Shown here one piece after another: positions 1-7,736 of a DNA stretch of 45,554 nt (the first letter of the stretch is position 1; every line of letters begins with the position of its first letter). Both the position numbers and the translations under genes were made by a program. The DNA comes from Candidatus Heimdallarchaeota archaeon. Its GTDB lineage: Archaea; Asgardarchaeota; Heimdallarchaeia; Heimdallarchaeales; Heimdallarchaeaceae. The stretch is taken from positions 1 to 45,554 of the forward strand of contig JAGLRO010000046.1 of assembly GCA_023136245.1 (NCBI GenBank). Reading direction: 5' to 3'. The notes under the pieces were generated by a model. The model was not told the DNA's origin. It ran no database searches and was given only the letters and a program-made list of their open reading frames with translations.

Positions 1-622
1 GATCAGATTCTATGAAACTATCTTTTTCTCTTGTAGCTCTTTCAACAATATCTTTTGCAAGTTCTTCTAAATAATCACGAGTAAGAATGGCTTCTTCTTG
101 AAGAGCTGTTAATTCAAAATTCCCAGGTGTTCCTTTTTTCGCTAGAGGATAATTTTCTTCTCTTAGATGAATAGACATTGTTTGCTCATCAAAGTAATCT
201 TCAATCTTCTTTCCTAAGCTACGTGTTGTTTCTCTAATGAATACAACTGCTAAACCTTCAGTTTTTCCGATTTCAGCCATAACTCTATCAGAAGTTATTA
301 AAATTGCTTGGTTTTCTTGTACAATTTCTCTTATTTGTGCATCTAGTTCCCCAAAAGGTGCACCACGAATTTGTTGAAATGTAGGTCGATAACCATCGAT
401 AATAATGTTTATACCTTTCTTAGCACAGAAGTCTCGCATTGATTGTAATTCTTCTAAAGCTGCCATCCCAGTTGTTTTAGCTTGATTCGCCATATTTTCA
501 ATTTCTGCAATCACTACACGTGACAAAATTATAGATTCTATATCCTTTTGCTCAGAGAGGTACTTTAAGAATTGACCATTAATAATTGTTGAAGTATCTG
601 GAACATATTTAATTTTAATCAC
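1..622 (-). CDS. PIN-domain (PINc/VapC family) ATPase, N-terminal part, cut by window edge
   Basis: About 207 codons are visible, reading from a GTG at 622 and running off the window at position 1. The product begins MIKIKYVPDTSTIINGQF, with the first PIN acidic residue in PDTS, a second acidic cluster in VVIAEIENMA and a third in GELDAQI. It continues into the linker typical of archaeal PIN-KH-ATPase proteins (roughly 600 residues), whose ATPase and KH parts would lie outside the window. The GTG overlaps the end of the splicing endonuclease gene by 8 bases, so the two are probably co-transcribed. The natural substrate of this family is unsettled; RNA binding or cleavage is inferred from the PIN domain. 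Confidence 0.8.
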   Translation of the reverse strand, partial: MIKIKYVPDTSTIINGQFLKYLSEQKDIESIILSRVVIAEIENMANQAKTTGMAALEELQSMRDFCAKKGINIIIDGYRPTFQQIRGAPFGELDAQIREIVQENQAILITSDRVMAEIGKTEGLAVVFIRETTRSLGKKIEDYFDEQTMSIHLREENYPLAKKGTPGNFELTALQEEAILTRDYLEELAKDIVERATREKDSFIESD

Positions 623-1163
623 CTAGCATATCATTTATTTTTCCAAATTCCAATTCACTCACACTGTAGTATGAGACATCCCCTAGACTATCAATTACTG
701 CGAATATTAAGATTTTACTGATTTCTTTAGCTTCTGAAACGATTTGATCAATATCATCAATATTGAACAAAACTCCTTCAACCATTGGAACAACAAGTGC
801 AAGATGTTTAGCTTTTTTTGGTGTGGTTCCTCTCTCGTATAATTCGAAATACTTTCCGTCCATAGAATGTTTTTTCACAACATATCCCCTGCTTCTTAAA
901 TCCTTATACAACAAATAGTTGATAAGAAAATCAGATATGCTATTTGAGAAATGAGCTACAACTTCTGACAGTGAGTTTGACTTGTTATTTTCATCGCTAA
1001 CATTGATTTTCTTTCTTTCTAACAACAGAACTGTTTCATAAGGATCTAGCTTCAGATGACCAGTTTTGGTGTATTTACCAAACCAACCTTGACTATAGAC
1101 AGTATTACCTTCTTTATCTTCTATAATCGAGAATTCGTTTTGTAATTTTGCAATAGGAACCAT
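615..1163 (-). CDS. endA: tRNA-splicing endonuclease (archaeal EndA)
   Basis: A 182-residue protein of the short archaeal EndA class, which acts as a homotetramer and cuts bulge-helix-bulge motifs in pre-tRNA. The C-terminal catalytic half is clear: YLLYKDLRSRGYVVKKHS is followed by Tyr109 (FELY), His120 (KAKHLALVV) and Lys150 (EISKILIFAVIDSLGDVSYY). The spacing matches the Tyr-His-Lys triad known for the Methanocaldococcus enzyme. The N-terminal half is the less conserved structural domain. The gene overlaps the downstream PIN-ATPase start by 8 bases. Four of the six tRNA genes in this window carry introns that would be its substrates, including one with an intron outside the anticodon loop. 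Confidence 0.88.
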   Translation of the reverse strand: MVPIAKLQNEFSIIEDKEGNTVYSQGWFGKYTKTGHLKLDPYETVLLLERKKINVSDENNKSNSLSEVVAHFSNSISDFLINYLLYKDLRSRGYVVKKHSMDGKYFELYERGTTPKKAKHLALVVPMVEGVLFNIDDIDQIVSEAKEISKILIFAVIDSLGDVSYYSVSELEFGKINDMLGD

Positions 1164-1228
1164 TTCTTTCTAAATACTGAATTTGTGGATAATATTAAAA
1201 ATTGGTGTTGGAAGATTCATTTATTCAT

Positions 1229-2062
1229 ATGAAAATAAAAAAGCAATTACAGCTATTACTGAAAAATAAAATTGACAATTCTCTACTCAACAAAATTCCT
1301 TCAGGATATTCAAGGATTGGAGATATAGCAATTTTTCACCAAATAGAGAGAGATTTGTATAATTATAGAAAATTAATTGGTGATGCAATTATCGATTTGG
1401 ATCCACAAATAAATGTGGTTATTGAACAGGTGGGAACAAGAACTTCATTTAGAATCCCAAAAATAAAGCATTTGGCAGGTGAAGAAAGGTACACTACAAT
1501 CCATAATGAATATAGAACTTCTTTTGAAATAGATGTATCGAAAATCACTTTTTCACCAGGTAACAAGGGAGAAAGAAACCATCTTATAAATTTAGTTGAT
1601 AACAATGAAGTCATTTGTGATATGTTTGCTTGTATAGGTAATTTATCATTACCAATTGTAGTAAATAATCCTTCAGTACAAGTATATGGAATTGAATGGA
1701 ATGAGGTGGCATTTAGTCTACTCGAAAAAAATATTCGATTAAATAAGATTGAAGATAGATACTTTCCAATTTATGGAGATAACAGAGAGAAAACACCATC
1801 TAATATTGCCTCTAGAATATTAATGGGTTACTTTGAAATAGATGAAAAGCATTTTAATTGTGCTTTAAAAGCAATCAAAACCAAAGGATGGATTCACTAT
1901 CACAGTACAACTACAAGAGATAATCTGAATGAACCAGAAGAATTCATTTATCAGCTAGTTGAAGATACGAACTATAATTTGGTGATTAAAGAAATAAGAA
2001 AAATCAAAAAAATTTCTCCTAGACTTTATCATTTGTGTACTGATATCTATGTTGAAAAATAG
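1229..2062 (+). CDS. taw2: Taw2-like tRNA wybutosine-pathway aminocarboxypropyltransferase
   Basis: A 277-residue class I Rossmann SAM-binding enzyme of the Trm5/TYW2 family. Family members move the aminocarboxypropyl group of SAM to the modified G37 of tRNA-Phe. Visible motifs are ITFSPGNKGER, the SAM loop DMFACIGNLSLPI, an acidic strand end YGIEWNE, GDNREKTP, and ILMGYF in place of the NPP motif of Trm5 methylases. GWIHYHSTT and a C-terminal YHLCTDIYV follow, as in archaeal Taw2. I chose the ATG at 1229, which leaves MKIKKQLQLLL matching the family N terminus; an in-frame TTG lies 27 bases upstream. The assignment to Taw2 rather than Trm5 rests on the missing NPP. Confidence 0.83.
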   Translation: MKIKKQLQLLLKNKIDNSLLNKIPSGYSRIGDIAIFHQIERDLYNYRKLIGDAIIDLDPQINVVIEQVGTRTSFRIPKIKHLAGEERYTTIHNEYRTSFEIDVSKITFSPGNKGERNHLINLVDNNEVICDMFACIGNLSLPIVVNNPSVQVYGIEWNEVAFSLLEKNIRLNKIEDRYFPIYGDNREKTPSNIASRILMGYFEIDEKHFNCALKAIKTKGWIHYHSTTTRDNLNEPEEFIYQLVEDTNYNLVIKEIRKIKKISPRLYHLCTDIYVEK

Positions 2063-2134
2063 ATAAATAGACTAGCAATCTCATCAGATGCTTTCAAATA
2101 AAAACTCTTATTATTCCATTTTATTCAACAAAGT

Positions 2135-2620
2135 ATGCTTAAAATGGAGAAACCTAGCAAGTTTGCTTTACGTCAAATAAGAACAATAGCTGATTTTCAA
2201 TATGGAAAAGGAGCTGGAAATGCTCTGTTTTCTGAGGATGTTACCATAGAAAGGTCTAGAGGTACCAATAGAATCAGATTCATCTATATGAATAATGAGC
2301 GGATATGTTCTTTTCGTGTTCGTGACGGATACTTGGTACTATCTCTATTAGGAGGTAAGATTCTTCATAAAAATGGTTTAGGCTACAATGTAGTTGTGAA
2401 CCTAGATGCTGAACCTTTTGTAAGAAAAGGAAAAACAGTTTTTGCAAAACATGTTATAGAAGCGGACGAGAAAATAGCTTCAAAAGACGAGGTTATTATT
2501 GTTAATCAGAAAGGAGATTTTTTAGGAATAGGAACTGCTAAACTCTCAGCTCCACTAATCTTGGAAATGAATAATGGAGTAGCAGTTGACACAAGAAAAG
2601 GAGTAGAAGAGGAAAAGTAA
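2135..2620 (+). CDS. PUA-domain RNA-binding protein related to the C terminus of archaeosine TGT/ArcS
   Basis: A 161-residue protein that looks like the detached C-terminal region of archaeosine tRNA-guanine transglycosylase or archaeosine synthase. The segment LRQIRTIADFQYGKGAGNALF followed by RIRFIYMNNERICSFRVRDG is the pre-PUA C2 region. The PUA fold runs from about residue 85 (AEPFVRKGKTVFAKHV) to residue 150 (GDFLGIGTAKLS). No catalytic domain is present. It probably guides tRNA to a partner encoded elsewhere, or acts as a stand-alone RNA binder; that is inference. Starts at 2135 and 2144 are both possible. It lies convergent with the NAC gene, 3 bases from its stop. Confidence 0.75.
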   Translation: MLKMEKPSKFALRQIRTIADFQYGKGAGNALFSEDVTIERSRGTNRIRFIYMNNERICSFRVRDGYLVLSLLGGKILHKNGLGYNVVVNLDAEPFVRKGKTVFAKHVIEADEKIASKDEVIIVNQKGDFLGIGTAKLSAPLILEMNNGVAVDTRKGVEEEK

Positions 2621-2623
2621 ATT

Positions 2624-3001
2624 CTATTTCTTAGTTTTTAATCGAACAATAGCACCAGCTAGGTCACCATCTTCTTCTTCAAGAGCTTTTCTTGCTTCAT
2701 CTTCAGTAGCATCAGTTTGGGAAACAATCAATTCTACATCTGAATCAGTATATTGTACTCCAGCAATTGCCGCTGAATCACTGCCTTTTGGACGGTCTGT
2801 ACCTGCTCCCATCACTTGGTAAGTATCTGATTCCATCATACCTGGAATGAATGCTTTCACCACAGTAGGGTTGTAAATTACTGTTTCTTTATCTGCAAAT
2901 CGTATAATTACTTCCTCTACACCATCTAATTCAATTTGCTTCATCCTTGCTTGTAGACGTTTCGCTTCTCGCGGAGATAATGGTCTTTTTCCACCCATCA
3001 T
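2624..3001 (-). CDS. nac: Nascent polypeptide-associated complex protein (archaeal alpha-NAC)
   Basis: Archaeal NAC is a homodimeric ribosome-associated chaperone. The protein begins MMGGKRPLSPREAKRLQARM, the basic ribosome-contact region. It has the beta-barrel NAC domain from about residue 25 to 85 (EEVIIRFADKETVIYNPTVV, TYQVMG) and a C-terminal UBA-like domain beginning at DVELIVSQTDATEDEARKAL. I chose the ATG at 3001, about 12 bases after an AGGA; a GTG at 3010 is too close to that AGGA. Two small genes and A-ATPase subunits F and H lie upstream on the same strand with short gaps, so a shared transcript is possible. Confidence 0.92.
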   Translation of the reverse strand: MMGGKRPLSPREAKRLQARMKQIELDGVEEVIIRFADKETVIYNPTVVKAFIPGMMESDTYQVMGAGTDRPKGSDSAAIAGVQYTDSDVELIVSQTDATEDEARKALEEEDGDLAGAIVRLKTKK

Positions 3002-3021
3002 TATTATCACATTCCTTTTTT

Positions 3022-3288
3022 TTATTCTTGGTTAATTTCACTTTCTTCGTTTTTTTCTTCTAGTACATCTTCTTTAGGAGCTCTTGTTCTTAAGAAATTC
3101 CAACCGATCCATGTTGTTAATAACATAAATGCAAGAATTGCTATGAAAACAACAATTGCTAAAGCTAGATATGCTTTTAGTGTTACTTCGCCTTCTATTA
3201 TGGGGAGCAAAATAGTCCATACAAATATAAATCCAATAACTCCTAATGATCCAAAAATCATTACTAGACCGATCATTTTATCATTCAT
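3022..3288 (-). CDS. Small two-helix membrane protein, unknown function
   Basis: An 88-residue protein with two hydrophobic helices (about residues 5-30 and 38-65) and a charged, glutamate-rich C-terminal tail ending EEKNEESEINQE. I do not recognise a family. It sits between the gene for A-ATPase subunit F, 54 bases upstream, and NAC, about 20 bases downstream, on the same strand. The position suggests a role near the ATPase or the ribosome-membrane interface, but nothing in the sequence shows this. Codon use resembles the neighbours, so it is probably a real gene. Confidence 0.6.
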   Translation of the reverse strand: MNDKMIGLVMIFGSLGVIGFIFVWTILLPIIEGEVTLKAYLALAIVVFIAILAFMLLTTWIGWNFLRTRAPKEDVLEEKNEESEINQE

Positions 3289-3342
3289 TCTTAAGACCTT
3301 ATCGTAAAAGAAAGTAGTTTATCTCTATATAGATTTTTCTTT

Positions 3343-3672
3343 TTACATTTCAATGTCTATACCTAATGCCATTTTTATTAAAGCTCTCACTTTATCTTCT
3401 GCACTTTCATACTTAGCTTTTTTACCTGGTACTTCAATTATTACAGGATAAGGTTCTGCTCTCATTCTTCTAATCAAATCTTTATTAGCTTTTGCTACTT
3501 CCTCTGTAACAATTAATATGGCAAGCTCAGGATCTTCAGAAAGAGTACGTAAAAGAGGAGCGGATTTATCAGGCTCTTCTGTAAAAACCTCAGAAATTCC
3601 AGCCAACTTGAATCCCAGAGAAGTTTCTTCATCTCCTATACTAACAATTTTACTACGTTGCTGAGTGCTCAT
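3343..3672 (-). CDS. atpF: A-type ATPase subunit F
   Basis: A roughly 109-residue protein with the CheY-like fold of V/A-ATPase subunit F, part of the central stalk of the ion-translocating ATPase. Typical segments are KIVSIGDEETSLGFKLAGI at the N terminus, ELAILIVTEEVAKANKDLI in the middle and YPVIIEVPGKK before the C-terminal helix. The ATG at 3672 gives MSTQQRSKIVSIG, a usual start for the family; a GTG nine bases upstream is the alternative. The subunit H gene ends 18 bases upstream on the same strand. Subunits I, K, E, C, A, B and D are not next to it, so the usual ATPase operon is split in this genome. Confidence 0.9.
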   Translation of the reverse strand: MSTQQRSKIVSIGDEETSLGFKLAGISEVFTEEPDKSAPLLRTLSEDPELAILIVTEEVAKANKDLIRRMRAEPYPVIIEVPGKKAKYESAEDKVRALIKMALGIDIEM

Positions 3673-3690
3673 ATTTACCACGTTTGGTTA

Positions 3691-3999
3691 TCAGAAGATA
3701 GTTGACTGTATCAAATCAATTGCTTTTTTGTCTATATTCTTTGATTTAGCTTTTAGTTGGTTTTGCTCTTCTTCAAATACATTAAGCATCTTGACATATT
3801 CTTTTTCTACACGATTCTTGACACCTGATAGAATCTTACTTGCTTCTTCTTTAGCTTGAATTTCAGAATCTCTAATTCGTAACACTGCATGCTTTTCTGC
3901 TTCCATTAATGCGATTTCCTTTTCAGATTCAGTATTCTTTATCTTTTGTTCACAATCTCGCTCAGTTTCTCTAATTGATTTTAGAAATTCAATGCTCAT
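3691..3999 (-). CDS. ahaH: A-type ATPase subunit H (AhaH, peripheral stalk)
   Basis: A 102-residue, almost wholly helical and charged protein with heptad patterning over most of its length (ETERDCEQKIKNTESEKEIA, EIQAKEEASKIL). This is as expected for the coiled-coil peripheral stalk subunit that pairs with subunit E in archaeal ATPases. It is first in a run with subunit F on the same strand. The identification rests on size, coiled-coil character and its neighbour, because the family is weakly conserved in sequence. The divergent gene for a phosphohexomutase starts 153 bases upstream. Confidence 0.78.
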   Translation of the reverse strand: MSIEFLKSIRETERDCEQKIKNTESEKEIALMEAEKHAVLRIRDSEIQAKEEASKILSGVKNRVEKEYVKMLNVFEEEQNQLKAKSKNIDKKAIDLIQSTIF

Positions 4000-4151
4000 A
4001 ATATCATCTATTGTATTTTACTTATGATTAATCTATACCCGGAACGAAGTTTTTAAAATATTTTGCCACGAGGGAGAAATTGTATAAGTAAATGAAGTTT
4101 AACAATTTTAAGTAGAAAGAGATATAATCCTATTTTTACTAGTACGAGGTA

Positions 4152-5519
4152 ATGAAGAGGAAATATTTTGGTACCAATGGAATACGTGGTGAGTTTGGAA
4201 AATTAATAAACCCAAAATTTCTCTCAAGAATGAGTCTTGCAATAGCATCATCCCTAAACAATAAGGGAACAATTGTTTTGGGATCAGATTCACGTCTTAG
4301 CAGTCCATTCATCAAACATATTATAACAGCAAACCTCATAGCAAGTGGAATCGAAATAATCGATCTTGGAATTGTACCTACTCCCCTTGTTCAATTTGCT
4401 GTTACTCATTTAAAAGCACACTTAGGTACAGTAATTACTGCTAGTCATAATCCTCCTGAATTCAATGGCATCAAAGTTATAGACTCAGATGGAATTGAAA
4501 TCAGTATTAAAAAACAACTTAAATTAGAAGAAAATTTTGAAAAGAATATCTCAAATTTCACTAAATGGGATAAAGTCGCAGATGTTTCAACAATGAATCT
4601 TATCCCAGATTATGTTGAGCAGATTGTCAGTGTGGTTGATGAAGAGAAAATAAGAAAAAGGAAACTGACTGCTGTTGTTGATGGAGGGAATTCAGTTGGT
4701 GGGTTAGTTACGCCTCTTGTACTAAAACGATTAGGAATAAAAGTTATTTCAATTAATTGTCAACTTGATGGTAGGTTTCCAGGAAGAGGTGTAGAACCAT
4801 CACCTGAAGAACTCGGAAAAATGAGTAATGTAGCATCTTATTCAAAAGCTGATTTTGCAATTGCTCATGATGGAGATGCAGATAGAGCGATATTCGGAGA
4901 TGAGAAAGGTAGTGTATTTTACGGAGATAGATCAATTGCTATTTTTGAGAAATGGGTATTTGGCAATATTCAAAATAAGAAATTTGTTACTCCTGTAAGT
5001 TCTTCTAATGTTGTAATAGATATAGCTGAAGAGCTCGGAGTGGAAATTATCTGGACCCCTGTTGGTTGTATTTATGTTAGTAGAACAATGATTGAAAGCA
5101 AGAGTATGTTAGGAGGAGAAGAAAATGGTGGTCTTTTTTATGCTCCTCATCAATGCGTGAGAGATGGAGCAATGGCTGCAGCACTAATGGCTAATATTAT
5201 CGCTGAGACGAATAGAAAATTAAGTGAATTAGAGAAAGAATTACCTAAATATCATCAAAAAAAAGAGAAAATTAAATGCTCTGATTTTCTGAAAGAGAAA
5301 GTTATGAGTTACATAGAAAACAATGTGCCAAAAGAAGTTGAAGTAAATACAATTGATGGACTGAAACTAATCTATCCTGCTGGATGGATTCTAATTAGAC
5401 CATCTGGAACTGAACCAATTTTTAGAATTTTTGTGGAATCTAATACAGAAAAAGATACAAATGAGAAGATGAAGAAAGGAATAACTCTTGTTAATAATGC
5501 AGTAGAAAAATACAGCTGA
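4152..5519 (+). CDS. glmM: Phosphoglucosamine mutase / phosphohexomutase (GlmM-type)
   Basis: A 455-residue alpha-D-phosphohexomutase that likely converts glucosamine-6-phosphate to glucosamine-1-phosphate. All four active-site loops are present: the phosphoserine loop ITASHNPPEFNGIK, the metal-binding DGDADRAIF, the sugar loop GGEENGGLFY, and the phosphate-binding RPSGTEPIFRIF near the C terminus. The N terminus KYFGTNGIRGEFG is typical of archaeal GlmM. It would supply the step missing from the GlmS/GlmU-like cluster at 20.1-24.4 kb. The exact sugar (glucosamine, mannose or glucose) cannot be read from the sequence with certainty. A second, diverged mutase is encoded at 36015. Confidence 0.88.
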   Translation: MKRKYFGTNGIRGEFGKLINPKFLSRMSLAIASSLNNKGTIVLGSDSRLSSPFIKHIITANLIASGIEIIDLGIVPTPLVQFAVTHLKAHLGTVITASHNPPEFNGIKVIDSDGIEISIKKQLKLEENFEKNISNFTKWDKVADVSTMNLIPDYVEQIVSVVDEEKIRKRKLTAVVDGGNSVGGLVTPLVLKRLGIKVISINCQLDGRFPGRGVEPSPEELGKMSNVASYSKADFAIAHDGDADRAIFGDEKGSVFYGDRSIAIFEKWVFGNIQNKKFVTPVSSSNVVIDIAEELGVEIIWTPVGCIYVSRTMIESKSMLGGEENGGLFYAPHQCVRDGAMAAALMANIIAETNRKLSELEKELPKYHQKKEKIKCSDFLKEKVMSYIENNVPKEVEVNTIDGLKLIYPAGWILIRPSGTEPIFRIFVESNTEKDTNEKMKKGITLVNNAVEKYS

Positions 5520-5662
5520 ATTATTTCATTTCTAAAATCGATTTTCAAAATAATACTAAAGATAATATTAGAAGGTCAGAAATCTAAAACATTTAGATGA
5601 GATTTAACAAAACTTAAAAAATTAAACCTAAAAGTTGAGTAACAAACTGAGAGTAAAAAAAG

Positions 5663-5997
5663 ATGACAACTGCTGATTCTGAACAAATAGGTGAGATAGA
5701 AAGAATAGCAGGTCCGGTAGTGCAGGCTTCTAATATGCGTGGATCTAAGCTTTATGATGTTACTAGAGTTGGAGATGAGAAACTTGTTGGTGAAATAATT
5801 CGATTAACCGAAGATTCATTAATCAAGACTATCATGAGGATAGATCTATATTTGAATCATTGGATATAGGTTGGGATCTGCTTTCAACATTTGATAATCC
5901 CTATAGAGTTCTCAAGAGAATTCCATCAGAAGTTATTGACAAATTCCATCCTGAAAAGAGAGACAAGAATTCAAAATTCGATTCTGTAGAAGTATAA
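5663..5997 (+). pseudogene. Remnant joining the start of A-ATPase subunit A to the end of subunit B
   Basis: The first ~52 codons encode an intact start of the catalytic subunit [21 protein letters not shown], then [13 protein letters not shown]. At about 5815 the match stops, and a +2 frame takes over with the C terminus of subunit [21 protein letters not shown], then [20 protein letters not shown], ending in TAA at 5995-5997. The first frame ends at TAG 5867-5869. So about 2.5-3 kb of an atpA-atpB pair seems to be missing, leaving an out-of-frame scar. An AT-rich promoter-like stretch remains upstream (about 5610-5622). It is either a genuine deletion in a duplicate copy or an assembly collapse. 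Neither ATP-binding domain remains, so no function is expected. Confidence 0.82.
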
Positions 5998-6012
5998 TTT
6001 CTACATTTTTTC

Positions 6013-6774
6013 TTATTCTAATACTACACAATCTGTATTATTTATTTTTAACCATTTATTCACTTTCAAAATATTATCAAGTAAGTTAATCTTAATAGCA
6101 AAGTTAACATCTTCCATAAAGCCTAGTTTCTTTAACTCCAACGCATTAGGAGCATTCTTAAGAAGTTTTTTAATATTAGCTGATTGTGCAAGTATTTTTT
6201 GTGTTTTTTCGAGAAATACACTTTTACTTTCTATTGTACTTTTTTGTCTCTTAGAGATTTCGTCTGCAATTAAAACACTGGTAACCCAGTCCTCTAAGAT
6301 ATATGTTGTCTCATCAGAATAATAACCAGCTGGAATTATACTAATGTCTTTCTGCTCTTTTACTGCAATTTCAGAGATTTCAACTGCAATTTTAGCTAAA
6401 TTCACTAAAGCACCAACATAAACTTGCTCATTTGGAGGAGGAATTCTAATCGCTTTTGCACCACTGGTTGAAGTGAAAATTATTTCCATATCACTAAAAT
6501 CAAGATTAAAAAATTCTGATGGTGTGTTTCCATAATCAAATCCAGTTATTTTCAATCCTCCTTTTTCCCCAATCAAAAGACATTCTTCGGAAAGTTCATT
6601 CTGAATACTTCTAGCATCATCTTCATTTTGAACAACATATATTCTCTTAGCTCCAGCATATTTTAGAGTAAGTAATGAAGTAGTTGCTCTAAAAGTATCT
6701 ACAATTATATGAATCATCTTATCAAAAATATTTCTAGTTCTCACAGCTGATGGATTATTTATATGAATTATCAT
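6013..6774 (-). CDS. comB: 2-phosphosulfolactate phosphatase-like protein (ComB family)
   Basis: A protein of about 253 residues of the ComB family, Mg-dependent phosphatases that dephosphorylate 2-phosphosulfolactate on the route to sulfolactate and coenzyme M. Family motifs are IIVDTFRATTSLLTL, CLLIGEKGGLKITGFDYGN, EIIFTSTSGAKAI and YVGALVNLAKIA. I chose the ATG at 6774 (MIIHINNPSAV) because a TATA-like box is centred about 29 bases upstream, which fits a leaderless transcript. An open frame extends 32 codons further but reads as intergenic DNA. No other coenzyme M genes are seen here, so the substrate could differ. Confidence 0.8.
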   Translation of the reverse strand: MIIHINNPSAVRTRNIFDKMIHIIVDTFRATTSLLTLKYAGAKRIYVVQNEDDARSIQNELSEECLLIGEKGGLKITGFDYGNTPSEFFNLDFSDMEIIFTSTSGAKAIRIPPPNEQVYVGALVNLAKIAVEISEIAVKEQKDISIIPAGYYSDETTYILEDWVTSVLIADEISKRQKSTIESKSVFLEKTQKILAQSANIKKLLKNAPNALELKKLGFMEDVNFAIKINLLDNILKVNKWLKINNTDCVVLE

Positions 6775-6798
6775 AAACATACGATTATTCACAATGGG

Positions 6799-6807
6799 TA
6801 TAAATAT
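6799..6807 (-). promoter_or_regulatory. TATA box of the comB-like gene
   Basis: On the minus strand the bases read ATATTTATA, centred about 29 bases before the ATG at 6774. This spacing predicts transcription starting at or next to the start codon and supports the shorter gene start. Confidence 0.5.
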
Positions 6808-6913
6808 TATTTTGGTTAGAAATAGTAAATCAATATTTGTTGTCACAATTCTTTTAACTGAAATCAACATTGATACTAAAAGTTAAAAAAATCATAAGCA
6901 CAAAAGAAAATAA

Positions 6914-6990
6914 GGCAGGATGGTCTAGTTTGGAATGATACTTGCTTCGGGGGCAAGAGAACAAGGGTTCAATTCCCTTTCCTGCCACCA
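6914..6990 (+). tRNA. tRNA-Pro(CGG), no intron, CCA encoded
   Basis: The cloverleaf is complete. The acceptor GGCAGGA pairs with TCCTGCC, the anticodon stem is CTTGC/GCAAG around loop TTCGGGG (anticodon CGG), and the T stem AAGGG/CCCTT encloses TTCAATT. The discriminator is A at 6987, and CCA at 6988-6990 is genomic. No intron is present, unlike four of the other five tRNAs here. Confidence 0.95.
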
Positions 6991-7000
6991 AATTGAGATT

Positions 7001-7513
7001 CTATTCAAGTTTTGTACACTTCTGGTAAATACCTTTGGCATATGTCAGCATATTAGGATAATCCTTCGCTTTCCATTCTTCATCAATATGTAAGGCTACT
7101 ACTTCTCCTAAAAACAAATCATGTGAGCCAAGTTCAATAATCTGGTTAATTTTACATTCCATACTAACTGGGCATTCTTGTATGTGAGGTGTTTTTATTT
7201 GACTACTAGTACCTTTAGTAAAATTACATTCTTTCCACTTATCAAAGTCCCTACCTGATTCTGTTCCGCAAAATTCGACAACCTTGAGCATTTCTGTTGT
7301 TGGAATATTTATCACAAATTCTCCTGATTTTTCTATTAGCTCATGAGAGTATCTTGATTTTCTAATTCCAACTGCAACTATAGGGGGACTTGAACAACAA
7401 GTACCACCCCAAGCAAGAGTAATTATAGATTCTTTTCTTTTGTGCTTAGCAGAAACTAGCATAACAGGATTTGGATATAATGCTGAATAGGGGATTTCTT
7501 GTAATTTTTTCAT
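7001..7513 (-). CDS. Flavin reductase-like FMN-binding protein
   Basis: A 170-residue split-barrel protein of the flavin reductase-like family, which binds FMN and often serves as NAD(P)H:flavin reductase or ferric reductase. The start PYSALYPNPVMLVSAK, the segment ITLAWGGTCCSSPPIVAVG with the flavin-phosphate contact region, SHELIEKSGEFVINIPT and the C-terminal LFLGEVVALHID are all typical. The adjacent cysteines in GGTCCSSPP are common in archaeal members. The gene ends 11 bases after the tRNA-Pro CCA on the opposite strand. The electron acceptor cannot be told from sequence. Confidence 0.85.
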   Translation of the reverse strand: MKKLQEIPYSALYPNPVMLVSAKHKRKESIITLAWGGTCCSSPPIVAVGIRKSRYSHELIEKSGEFVINIPTTEMLKVVEFCGTESGRDFDKWKECNFTKGTSSQIKTPHIQECPVSMECKINQIIELGSHDLFLGEVVALHIDEEWKAKDYPNMLTYAKGIYQKCTKLE

Positions 7514-7736
7514 TTTCTTCGATTCATATACAAAAATGATTTTGATAAGTTTTTCCTAGTTCATGCATCCCCTATTTTTTTATTTGTTCATGGATTTCAG
7601 ATGTTTCAGTCAGCATTCCTACTTCTACACCTAACTAGAATTATATCTTATTGACATTTTAAATTTTATAAAAAACAACATATTGTACCTAGAAAATAGT
7701 TTTTATTATGAAATCTATACAAAAAACGAATATAGT

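Noticed and set aside
6775-6870. N-terminal extension of the ComB-like protein
   Set aside because: It covers the TATA box and AT-rich intergenic DNA, and the family starts at the ATG at 6774.
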